Shown one piece after another: positions 8,529-15,402 of a stretch of 64,000 bases of DNA; within the stretch, counting starts at the first letter, position 1; every line of letters starts with the position of its first letter. The stretch comes from Candidatus Rokuibacteriota bacterium (lineage in GTDB: Bacteria; Methylomirabilota; Methylomirabilia; Rokubacteriales; CSP1-6): the NCBI GenBank assembly GCA_003220225.1, contig QHRU01000046.1:1-64000 (forward strand), in the 5' to 3' direction. A program made the translations under genes and the position numbers. The notes below the pieces were generated by a model. It did not search any database. It was not told the DNA's origin and saw only the letters and a program-made list of their open reading frames with translations.

Positions 8529-9809
8529 TCAGAATGACGTCCAGAGGAAGGCGAGCATCGCGAGCGTCATCACGGCCGTCGCGCCCCATCCGAAGACGTT
8601 CAACCACACGCCGTTGACCTGCGTGCCCATGATCGCGCGGTTGTTGCCCACCAGCATCACGAGCAGCATCAACGGCGGCGCGAGCAGCCCGTTGATGATG
8701 GCCGAGAGAAACAGCATGCGAATGGCGCCGAGGCCGAGCGTGTTGAGCAGGACGCCCGCCACGATGGCGCCTCCCAGCACCAGGTAGAAGCGCCGGGCCT
8801 GGCTCGGCTTCAGGTCGAGACCGGCGCGCCACGCGAACAGCTCGGCGACCGCGTACGAGGCGGAGCCCGCGAGCACCGGAGTCGCCAGCAACCCGGTGCC
8901 GATCAGACCGACCGCGAACAGCAGATAGGCGCCGTCACCGGCCAGGGGCCGCAGCGCCTCGGCCGCCTGACGGCTCGTCTCGATGTCGTTCCGGCCCGCG
9001 CGGAAGAGCGTGGCGGCCGTGGCGAGAATGATGAAGTACATCACCACGTTCGAGAAGGCCATGCCGGTGAAGACGTCCTGGCGCGCGTCGCGCAGCTCGT
9101 GGTCGCTGGCGCCGCGGCGCTCGGCCACCGTGCGGCGTCCCTTGGCGCGCTCCTCCTCGACCTCCTGCGAGGCCTGCCAGAAGAACAGGTACGGCGAGAT
9201 CGTCGTGCCGAGGATGCCGACGAGCGTCGGCACGGCGCGGGCGTCCCAGGGCACGTGCGGGACGAGCGTGTCGCGAAGGGCCGCCGACCAGTTCGGCTGC
9301 GCGAGGACGGCGGACAGGATGTAAGCGAAGAGCACGGCGGTGAGCCACTTGAGCCAGGCGGCGAACCTGGCGTAGCTCGTGTACACGGTGGCCACGATCA
9401 CGCCGAGCCCGAACAGCGGCACCCAGAACTCCGACGGCACGCCCGTCAGCATCTCCGCGGCGTCCGCCATGCCGGCGAGATCGGCGGCGATATTGAAGAC
9501 GTTCGCCGCGAGCAGCAGCAGGCAGGCGCCGTACAGGAACCAGCGCGGATAGTGGCGGCGCGTGGCGCCGGCGAGCCCGCGGCCCGAGACGAGCCCGATG
9601 CGGGCGCACGTCAGCTGGATCGCGGCCATCAGCGGCAGGGTGACGACGGCCGTCCACAGCATCCCCGTCCCGAACGTCGCGCCCGCCACCGCGTAGGTCG
9701 TGACGCCGCTCGGGTCGTCGTCGGAGGCGCCGGTGACGAGACCCGGCCCGAGCGTCCGGAAGTAGCGGACGAGGGGGTTGTGACTATGCCGCTCGTCGGG
9801 CCCGCTCAT
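8529..9809 (-). CDS. Nramp-family divalent metal transporter, DPSG variant
   Basis: The 426-residue integral membrane protein has about 11 hydrophobic spans and the Nramp fold. The helix-1 motif reads DDDPSGVTTY (about 30-39) instead of the DPGN of classical Mn/Fe transporters. The helix-6 segment reads TTISPYLFFWQ (about 198-208), without the usual metal-coordinating Met. These changes are those described for Nramp-related Mg transporters (NRMT) and neighbouring clades, so the ion may be Mg or another hard metal rather than Mn or Fe. That is an inference from a few residues. The ATG overlaps the end of the ROK kinase gene by 26 bp, so the two are co-transcribed. Confidence 0.85.
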   Translation of the reverse strand: MSGPDERHSHNPLVRYFRTLGPGLVTGASDDDPSGVTTYAVAGATFGTGMLWTAVVTLPLMAAIQLTCARIGLVSGRGLAGATRRHYPRWFLYGACLLLLAANVFNIAADLAGMADAAEMLTGVPSEFWVPLFGLGVIVATVYTSYARFAAWLKWLTAVLFAYILSAVLAQPNWSAALRDTLVPHVPWDARAVPTLVGILGTTISPYLFFWQASQEVEEERAKGRRTVAERRGASDHELRDARQDVFTGMAFSNVVMYFIILATAATLFRAGRNDIETSRQAAEALRPLAGDGAYLLFAVGLIGTGLLATPVLAGSASYAVAELFAWRAGLDLKPSQARRFYLVLGGAIVAGVLLNTLGLGAIRMLFLSAIINGLLAPPLMLLVMLVGNNRAIMGTQVNGVWLNVFGWGATAVMTLAMLAFLWTSF

Positions 9810-10833
9810 AGAGCACGAGGGCGGCGGCTCCGCGCATGGTGAGCCGCTTGTCGCCCGGCACGATCGTGATCCGCGTCGCCGCCAGCGCGCGCGCGAACGC
9901 GTGCTCGGCCGCCGCGGCGAGGATCCGCTTCTCCAGCGCGGCGAGCGAGCCGGCCACGCCGCCGGTGACGACGACGACCTCGGGGTTGAGCCCGTTCACG
10001 ATCGTCGCGAGCATGGCGCCGAGCGCGCGGCATGCCTCGTCCACCACCGCCGCCGCGACGGGCTCGCCGTCCGTGGCCATCCGGAAAACGAGCTCGGCCG
10101 TGATCCGCTGCGCGTCGCCGCCGGCCGCCTGCAGCAGCGCCGCGCCCGCCTCGCGGGCGACGCGCGCGCGCGCCGCCTCGGTGATGCCCCGCCCGCTCGC
10201 GTAGACGGCGAGACAGCCGCGGCCGCCGCACCAGCAGGGCGGGCCGTCGAACTTCACGGGCGCGTGGCCGAACTCGCCGCCGAAGCCGGCGACGCCGCGC
10301 ACCAGGCGGCCGTCGAGGATCACACCCCCGCCGAACCCGGTGCCCGCCGCCAGCACCACGAGCGAGCGCGCGCCCCGCCCGGCGCCGAAGCGCCACTCGC
10401 CCAGCGCCAGCGCATTGACGTCGTTGTCGACGAAGGCGGGGATGCCGAAGCGCGCGGCGAGGCGCTGCGCCAGGGGCACGTCGACGAGATCGGGCGCGTG
10501 CGGCGCGGGGTCGCCGACGACGCCGGCCTCCGCGTCCACCGGGCCCGGCACGCCGACGCCGATGCCCGCGACCGTCAGCCCGCGCGCGGCGACCGCGGCA
10601 CGCACGCGCTCGACGAGCGCCTCGATCGCGGCCGGCGTGCCGACGGCCTTGGCGTCGCGCGTCGCCACCCGCTCGTCGAGCAGGACTTCGCCGTCGGGCG
10701 TGACCGCGCCGGCGGCGATCGTCGTCCCCCCTACGTCAAGGCCTATCAGGATGGGGGGCCCCGAAATGGCCCCCCATACCCCCCCGCGCTCGGGGCGCCC
10801 CGGGGAACCCGTGGCGCCCCTCGACATCCCCAC
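9784..10833 (-). CDS. ROK-family sugar kinase (glucokinase-like)
   Basis: The 349-residue protein has the ATP-binding DVGGTT motif (about 33-38), the catalytic DNDVNALALGE segment and the ROK zinc signature near 190-205 (GHAPVK then CWCGGRGCLAVYASG). It should phosphorylate glucose or a related hexose or N-acetylhexosamine. The gene begins inside repeat copy B: the first 27 or so residues (with SRGATGSPGRPERGGVWG) are encoded by the repeat, and true family sequence starts at ILIGLDVGG. GTG 10833 overlaps the stop of the ChbG-like gene as TAGTG; ATG 10827 is the alternative. No start is available inside the family-conserved part, so the repeat-derived extension is probably translated. Confidence 0.85.
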   Translation of the reverse strand: MGMSRGATGSPGRPERGGVWGAISGPPILIGLDVGGTTIAAGAVTPDGEVLLDERVATRDAKAVGTPAAIEALVERVRAAVAARGLTVAGIGVGVPGPVDAEAGVVGDPAPHAPDLVDVPLAQRLAARFGIPAFVDNDVNALALGEWRFGAGRGARSLVVLAAGTGFGGGVILDGRLVRGVAGFGGEFGHAPVKFDGPPCWCGGRGCLAVYASGRGITEAARARVAREAGAALLQAAGGDAQRITAELVFRMATDGEPVAAAVVDEACRALGAMLATIVNGLNPEVVVVTGGVAGSLAALEKRILAAAAEHAFARALAATRITIVPGDKRLTMRGAAALVLYERARRAA

Positions 10834-10835
10834 TA
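10752..10835. repeat. palindromic repeat, family 1 (copy B), forming a kinase N terminus
   Basis: It has the same core as copy A (arms TGGGGGGCC / GGCCCCCCA, loop CCGAAAT, 10752-10777), followed by GCTCGGGGCGCCCCGGGGAA and GTGGCGCCCCTCGACA. The element spans the 5' end of the ROK kinase gene and supplies its start codon. Confidence 0.8.
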
Positions 10836-11576
10836 GATCTCCGCGAAACTACACAGCGTGATCCCGAGTGCCGCGACGGCGGTGCGGGCCGAGGGCGTGC
10901 CGAGACCGATCATCTCCGTCTCGCGCTGGCGCCCATAGCGGCTGTACGCGAGGTCCGCGTCGAACCAGCCGGGATGCGTCATGAATTCCGAGAGGCCCTC
11001 GGGCAGCGCGCGCAGATTGGCGAGCGTGGTGGCCGGCGACCAGTAGGCGCCCGGCCCCGACTCGCCGAAGAAGTGATCCGGCGTGCGGAGCCCAGCCGAG
11101 CGCGCGCGGCCGCGCGCGGCGGCGTCCTGGCTGCGCACCGGCACGCCCAGCCCGCGCGCGACGTCCAGCACGACCTCGCGCACCGGCGGATGCAGGCCGA
11201 CGTGATGGTGCGTGTCCAGGTGCGTGGGCGCGCGGCGAAAGACCCGGCGGAACTTCGCGACCTGCGCCTCGATCTCGGCCCGCACGTCGCCGGCGCGGGC
11301 CCGCGCCGCCGCATGGCGCGCGTCGCGCACGAAGCGGCCGCCGCCGGCCACGAGCGACTTCCCTCGCGTCAGCGGCGAGCCGAGCGTGAGGTTGACGTGG
11401 AGCCCGACCCCGAGCCCGCTGTCGAGGAGGCGGGCCACGAGGCCCCGCTCGAGGTCGGCGGTCACGAGCACCGTCGTGCTCGTGACGATGCCGTGGCGAT
11501 GCGCGGCCAGGATGCCCTCGCTCACGCCGCGCGTGAGGCCCCAGTCGTCGGCGTTGACGATGAGGCGGCGGCTCAC
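10833..11576 (-). CDS. ChbG/YdjC/HpnK-family carbohydrate deacetylase
   Basis: The 247-residue protein shows the YdjC family metal-site signatures: NADDWG near residues 8-13, GLHVNLT and HLDTHHHVGLHP near 117-128. ChbG removes an acetyl group from chitooligosaccharides and HpnK acts in hopanoid biosynthesis; either role is possible. Next to a ROK kinase, a sugar-related role is more likely. The GTG start at 11576 overlaps the stop of the upstream methyltransferase (GTGA). Neighbours on both sides overlap by 1-4 bases, which indicates translational coupling. Confidence 0.8.
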   Translation of the reverse strand: MSRRLIVNADDWGLTRGVSEGILAAHRHGIVTSTTVLVTADLERGLVARLLDSGLGVGLHVNLTLGSPLTRGKSLVAGGGRFVRDARHAAARARAGDVRAEIEAQVAKFRRVFRRAPTHLDTHHHVGLHPPVREVVLDVARGLGVPVRSQDAAARGRARSAGLRTPDHFFGESGPGAYWSPATTLANLRALPEGLSEFMTHPGWFDADLAYSRYGRQRETEMIGLGTPSARTAVAALGITLCSFAEI

Positions 11577-12262
11577 CGCGCGCGTCCCTCGATCATCAGG
11601 CGCTCGACGGTCGCCGGCCGCCCGGGCGGCAGCGCCGCCTCGCGGTCCATCGCGCGCAGGTGCGCGATGCGCTCGTGGCCGATCCGCGGGAACGACTGCG
11701 TCTCGCGCGCGAGCACCGAGGGCACGAGCCCGGCCGCCTCCACCTTCGCCAGGGCGGTCTTGATGCCGAGGAAGTCGAAGATCGTGAACACGAGCCGGCC
11801 GCGCGGCGCCAGGTGCGCGGGCGCGCCCGCGATGATGCGGTCGAGCAGCGCCCAGCCGTCGGAGCCGCCGTTGTCGGCCGCCGCCTGCGCGTCCTCGCGG
11901 TCGGCGCCCGGCGGCGTCGGCATCTGCGGCGGGTTGCTGCACACGAGGTCGAAGCGCTCGCCCGCCACCGGCGCGTAGCAGTCGCCCAGCCGCGCGTCGA
12001 CCTCGACGCCGTTCAGCGCGGCGTTCACGCGCACGGCCGTCACCGCCGCCGGCACGACGTCGGTGGCGACGACGGCCGCGCCCGCCCTGGCCGCGAGCAC
12101 GGCGGCCAGGCCGAGACCGGCGCCGATCTCGAGCACGCGCTCGCCCGCGCGGACGCTCAGGTGATGGCAGAAGAACCTCGAGCCGGCTTTCGGCGGCTGC
12201 ACGATGTCGGGGACGCGGAAGAGGCAGTCGCGCCAGGCGTAGAAGAGGACGCCGTCGTCCAC
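11573..12262 (-). CDS. SAM-dependent methyltransferase (HemK/RsmC-like fold)
   Basis: The 229-residue protein has the class I methyltransferase motif I (VLEIGAGLG, about 43-51), an acidic motif II (VVATDVVPAAV) and SNPPQMPTP near 106. The NPP-type motif is characteristic of enzymes that methylate an exocyclic or side-chain amide nitrogen on a base or glutamine. The substrate is unknown. GTG 12262 overlaps the preceding stop as TAGTG. It may modify a translation component, but nothing here proves that. Confidence 0.75.
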   Translation of the reverse strand: MDDGVLFYAWRDCLFRVPDIVQPPKAGSRFFCHHLSVRAGERVLEIGAGLGLAAVLAARAGAAVVATDVVPAAVTAVRVNAALNGVEVDARLGDCYAPVAGERFDLVCSNPPQMPTPPGADREDAQAAADNGGSDGWALLDRIIAGAPAHLAPRGRLVFTIFDFLGIKTALAKVEAAGLVPSVLARETQSFPRIGHERIAHLRAMDREAALPPGRPATVERLMIEGRAR

Positions 12263-12573
12263 TACGTGCCTTGCACGCGCCGGAAGTAGAGGCGGATCGC
12301 CTCCTTCAGCTGCGCGCGCGCGCCGGCCGAGGACTGTGCGTCCTCCAGCTGGTCGATCTCGATCTGGAGCGGCACGCCCTCGCGCTTGACGCCGTCCAGC
12401 TCGGCGGTCAGCGCGCAGCGCTCGTCGGACTCGGTGAACACGAGCTTCGCGCGCTTGAAGCTGGCCTCCTCGCGCGCGAGCTGCTCGACGGTCTCGACGA
12501 TCACGCGCTTGAACGCCTCCTGCTCGCCGGCCGGCACCGTCGAGAAGGCGGCGGTCAGGTTCACCTCACTCAT
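12262..12573 (-). CDS. conserved-looking hypothetical protein, 103 residues
   Basis: A compact, charged, soluble protein with predicted helical ends and a central beta-rich part (AKLVFTESDERCALTAEL). It has no signal peptide or membrane span. I do not recognise the family. The ATG overlaps the last codons of the UGA-containing AhpD-like gene by 8 bp, and its stop overlaps the methyltransferase start. It therefore sits in a translationally coupled chain, and the arrangement suggests a role together with its redox neighbour. Confidence 0.65.
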   Translation of the reverse strand: MSEVNLTAAFSTVPAGEQEAFKRVIVETVEQLAREEASFKRAKLVFTESDERCALTAELDGVKREGVPLQIEIDQLEDAQSSAGARAQLKEAIRLYFRRVQGT

Positions 12574-12808
12574 TCCAGACCTTGAGGATGTCCGCGTGGG
12601 TCTTCGCCGCGTTGGCGCGGATGGCGAAGGAGATCGCCTCGCGCAGCTCGTCCTCGGTCGCGCCGCTCTGCCTGGCGCCCGCCAGGTCGCGCTTCGCTCA
12701 GTGGGTGTTGCCGGCGGCGAGGTTGGCGGCGAGATAACAGAGGTAGGCGGTTTTGGGATCGAGCACGCCCTTCTTGAACTTCCACGACGCGATCACCCGC
12801 TCTTCCAT
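12566..12808 (-). CDS. probable selenoprotein: AhpD/CMD-like 80-residue protein with in-frame UGA (Sec37)
   Basis: ATG 12808 follows a strong GGGAGGTG. The frame runs 36 codons, meets TGA at 12698-12700, and continues as unmistakable family sequence to a second TGA at 12566. Before the UGA it reads LDPKTAYLCYLAANLAAG-NTH; after it, AKRDLAGARQSGATEDELRE. In AhpD/carboxymuconolactone-decarboxylase relatives the ungapped equivalent is LAAG-CxxC followed by xxxHLxxAxxxGAT, so the UGA sits exactly on the second, catalytic Cys and the first Cys is Asn. A perfect hairpin begins 11 nt after the UGA. The final stop overlaps the next gene's ATG, so full readthrough preserves coupling. Expected role: thiol/selenol redox, such as peroxide reduction. 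A nonsense mutation is the alternative. Confidence 0.7.
12671..12686 (-). promoter_or_regulatory. candidate bacterial SECIS hairpin for the AhpD-like gene
   Basis: The RNA stem CCUGGC / GCCAGG (6 perfect pairs) closes a GGGC loop. The loop begins 17 nt after the UGA, and its first two bases are G. This fits the published description of bacterial SECIS elements (apical loop 16-37 nt after UGA, G in the first two loop positions). Confidence 0.6.
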
Positions 12809-12837
12809 GACGCACCTCCCACGGTTTTCCGCCCGAC

Positions 12838-12885
12838 CGTCGAGCCGCAGTGCGAGCCGCAGGCCGTTCGACGGCCGAGGCGAGC
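12838..12885 (-). repeat. degenerate copy of palindromic repeat family 2
   Basis: Read on the minus strand it has GTTTC, CTCGCCTCGG, CGTCG and GCGGCTCGCxCTGCGG in the same order as the element at 61654-61742. It lies in the 125-bp gap upstream of the AhpD-like gene. Confidence 0.4.
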
Positions 12886-12933
12886 GGTGAAACGACCGAC
12901 GGCAGCCCTGCGAAGGCGCTCCGACGGCAAATA

Positions 12934-14586
12934 TTAGTGTCCGGCGGCCCAGGCCATACCGAACTGCTCGAGGCCGGCCTCGAGCCCCTTGGGCGTGACG
13001 CGGATGGCGATGGGCCGCGCGAAGTTGAGCGTCGAGTACGACTCCTCTTTCGGCACCACGGTGTGGCCGCGCTTGGCCAGCCCCGCCAGCGCCGCCTCGC
13101 CCACGCGCGTGGAGACGAGCACGTCGCCGCCCTCCGTGTGCAGCCGTGGCGCCTCGACCGCCTGCTGCAGCGAGCCGCGCCCGTCCACGAAGTTGGCGAT
13201 GACCTGAGGTATCGCCGAGACGATCGCGCGGCCGCCCGGCGCGCCGATGGTGAGGTACGGCTTGCCGCCTTTGAAGCCGAGCGTCGGCACCATGTTGACG
13301 AGCCCGCGCTTGCCGCCGGCGATGGAGTTCGCCTTGCCGGGCTCCGGATCGAACCAGATCATCCCGTTGTTGAGCAGGATGCCCGTCCCCTTCACCACCA
13401 CGCGCGACCCCCAGAGCGAGACCGCGGTGTTGGTGAGCGAGACCATGTTGCGCTGCCGGTCGATGGCGCCGACGTGGGTCGTGCAGTCGAGCGTGCGGCC
13501 GCCGCGCGGCCGGCGGGCGCCGCTGCGCCCGGTGCGGATCTCGTGCGCGGCCGCGCGCGCGTGCTCGCGCGAGACGAGCCGTTCCCAGGGCGCCTTCACG
13601 ACGGCGGCGTCTCCGAGGTGCTCGAAGCGGTCGCGGAATGCGCGCTTGATGGCGCAGGCGCGCAGGTGCAGACCCTCCACGCTCGTCCAGCCAACCTTCG
13701 CCGAGGGGAACTCGGCGAGGATGTTCAGCGTCTCGAGCGCGGTCACACCGCCCGTTGCTCCAGGTGAGAACGCCAGGTCCAGGCCGCGATAGCGGCCGGT
13801 CACCGGCAGCGCCACCCGGACCTCGTAGGCGGCCAGGTCGCGCTGCGTGATCAGCCCCCCGCCGCGCACCATCTCCTGCTCGATCGCCTGGGCGATCGCG
13901 CCCCGGTAGAACGCGTCGGGCCCCTCTTTCGCGATGAGGGCCAGGCTCTCGGCCAGATCGGGGTAGCGCACGAGGTCGCCGGGTTGCATCGACGGTGGCC
14001 GATGGATCGAGCGGCCGTGGCGCAGGTAGGCGCGCGCCGTCTCCGGAAACGCCGCGAGCTCTTCGAGGTGCTGCGCGTGCTTGAGCGCCAGATACCAGTC
14101 GGGCACGAGCCCTGACCGCGCGATCTCGATGGCCGGCGCCATCACGTCGGCGAGCGTCATCGTCCCGTAGCGCTCCACCGCCAGCGCGAGCCCCGCCACC
14201 GAGCCGGGCACGGCCACCGAGCGATGCCCGTAGACGTTGGCCTGACCCTCGACGTTCGGCCACGGGAAGAGCGCCTCCGAGACCCCGCCGATGGTCTTGT
14301 ACATCATGGCCTGCGCGCGGAGCGGCGCCATGCCGTTGAAGTCGAGGGCGACCGTCTCGCCGCGCTTCGCGAGGTGCACGAGCATCGTGCCGGCGCCGGC
14401 GATCGTCGACATGAACGGCTCGACCACCGTCATCGCGAACGCGGTGGCCACGGCCGCGTCGACGGCGTTGCCGCCGCGCGCGAGGATGCGCGCGCCGACT
14501 TCGGCGCCGCGCGGGTGCTCGGCGACGACCATCCCGCGGGAGGCCAGCGAGGTGCGCTTGGTGACGCTCAGCGTGGATCGGATCAT
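12934..14586 (-). CDS. ggt: gamma-glutamyltransferase family protein
   Basis: The 550-residue protein starts with GMVVAEHPRGAEVGARILARGG-type sequence typical of the large subunit. The autocatalytic cleavage site and nucleophile is the first Thr of TTHVGAID, near residue 366, where E. coli GGT has TTHYSVVD. Glycine-rich substrate-pocket motifs follow (NNGMIWFDP, GAPGGRAI). No signal peptide is evident, so this is the GGT-like cytoplasmic type used for glutathione or gamma-glutamyl compound turnover, or a cephalosporin-acylase-like hydrolase. ATG 14586 overlaps the lipoprotein stop (ATGA), indicating co-translation. Confidence 0.85.
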   Translation of the reverse strand: MIRSTLSVTKRTSLASRGMVVAEHPRGAEVGARILARGGNAVDAAVATAFAMTVVEPFMSTIAGAGTMLVHLAKRGETVALDFNGMAPLRAQAMMYKTIGGVSEALFPWPNVEGQANVYGHRSVAVPGSVAGLALAVERYGTMTLADVMAPAIEIARSGLVPDWYLALKHAQHLEELAAFPETARAYLRHGRSIHRPPSMQPGDLVRYPDLAESLALIAKEGPDAFYRGAIAQAIEQEMVRGGGLITQRDLAAYEVRVALPVTGRYRGLDLAFSPGATGGVTALETLNILAEFPSAKVGWTSVEGLHLRACAIKRAFRDRFEHLGDAAVVKAPWERLVSREHARAAAHEIRTGRSGARRPRGGRTLDCTTHVGAIDRQRNMVSLTNTAVSLWGSRVVVKGTGILLNNGMIWFDPEPGKANSIAGGKRGLVNMVPTLGFKGGKPYLTIGAPGGRAIVSAIPQVIANFVDGRGSLQQAVEAPRLHTEGGDVLVSTRVGEAALAGLAKRGHTVVPKEESYSTLNFARPIAIRVTPKGLEAGLEQFGMAWAAGH

Positions 14587-15083
14587 TGTTGGAGGAATAC
14601 CCCTTCGAGGTACTGCGTGATGTCCACGAGCTTGCCCTTGTCGAAATAGAAGATCCAGCCGTGCGGATAGCCCCACGCCTCGTCGGCCCGGCCGCGGATC
14701 GCCGGCCAGTGGCGCCGGGCCCAGTTCGCCATCTGCTGCGCGTCGTCGGAGGTCGTGAAGGGTGGGCCGAGCAACACCTCGACCTGCCCCTTCTCCATAC
14801 CCGCCGTGACCTGATGCAGGTTGCGGAAGGCCTGCACGGTGAGCGGATTCGACGCCGCCTCCTCGTGCTCGCGCAGGTACTTCGAGATCCGCGCCTCGAG
14901 ATCGTCGTTGAAGTGCCGCTTCTCCTCGAACGTCGGCTGGCGCCCGTTGGCGGTGATGAGCTGGGTCGTCCAGAACAAATCGGCGGTCGGGCCCTGCGAG
15001 GTGCGCTGGTCGACCGTTTGCGTGGCGATGGAGCACCCGGCCAGCAGGACGGCAGCGAGCACGGCAGACGCGGCGCGTCTCAC
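14583..15083 (-). CDS. lipoprotein with SmpA/BamE-like C-terminal domain
   Basis: The 166-residue precursor has a basic N terminus, a hydrophobic core and the lipobox LLAGC at about 13-17, so it should be lipid-anchored. The C-terminal part (VTAGMEKGQVEVLLGPPF and AWGYPHGWIFYFDKGKL) resembles the BamE/SmpA/OmlA fold, in which a turn after GxxxxxVxxxLGxP binds partners in the envelope. GTG 15083 is the start, with TATGCT 6 nt upstream and no Shine-Dalgarno sequence. It is coupled to the GGT gene by a 4-bp overlap. Confidence 0.75.
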   Translation of the reverse strand: MRRAASAVLAAVLLAGCSIATQTVDQRTSQGPTADLFWTTQLITANGRQPTFEEKRHFNDDLEARISKYLREHEEAASNPLTVQAFRNLHQVTAGMEKGQVEVLLGPPFTTSDDAQQMANWARRHWPAIRGRADEAWGYPHGWIFYFDKGKLVDITQYLEGVFLQQ

Positions 15084-15089
15084 GCGGCC

Positions 15090-15095
15090 AGCATA
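15090..15095 (-). promoter_or_regulatory. -10-like TATGCT, leaderless start for the lipoprotein gene
   Basis: TATGCT is followed by GGCCGC and GTG 15083. The 6-nt spacer has the same sequence as the one before GTG 7911. Confidence 0.55.
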
Positions 15096-15174
15096 ACAGA
15101 CGGCTCATCGAGGACCGCCACGGCTTTGAAGGGAGCCACCCGAGCGTGGCCCCATCGAAGCGCGCGGCGACAGA

Positions 15175-15203
15175 GAAGCGGCCCGGCTATGCCGGGCCGC
15201 TTC
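15175..15203. repeat. perfect 13-bp stem hairpin
   Basis: The arms GAAGCGGCCCGGC and GCCGGGCCGCTTC are exact complements around a TAT loop. There is no T tract, so it is not a typical intrinsic terminator. It abuts the tandem repeat that follows. Confidence 0.75.
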
Positions 15204-15399
15204 GAACGTTGGGGGGGTTGGGGGCCATCGAGTCACGCGTGATCGAGGCGCGTCACGGCTGCGCCGGGACGTGCCGAGCGTTGGGGGGTTGGGGGCCAGG
15301 TCGGGGCCCATCGAGTCACGCGTGATCGAGGCGCGTCACGGCTGCGCCGGGACGTGCCGAGCGTTGGGGGGTTTGGGGGGCCATGTCGGGGCCCCCCAT
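15204..15399. repeat. palindromic repeat family 1, inverted, with an 83-bp tandem duplication (copy C)
   Basis: Two nearly identical 83-bp units begin at 15226 and 15309 (each starts CATCGAGTCACGCGTGATCG), followed by the core palindrome at 15374-15399 (TGGGGGGCC / GGCCCCCCA, loop ATGTCGG). Together with the hairpin at 15175 this fills the 319-bp gap between the helicase stop and the lipoprotein start. No gene is seen in it. Confidence 0.8.
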
Positions 15400-15402
15400 T
15401 TA

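Noticed and set aside
12570-12815. Alternative 81-codon minus-strand frame over the AhpD-like gene
   Set aside because: It is a different frame with low-complexity Arg/Gly content; the UGA-containing frame has the ribosome binding site and the family sequence.
15226-15391. Two 83-bp direct repeats resembling a minimal CRISPR array
   Set aside because: The units are contiguous with no spacers and belong to the palindromic repeat family; no cas genes are present.
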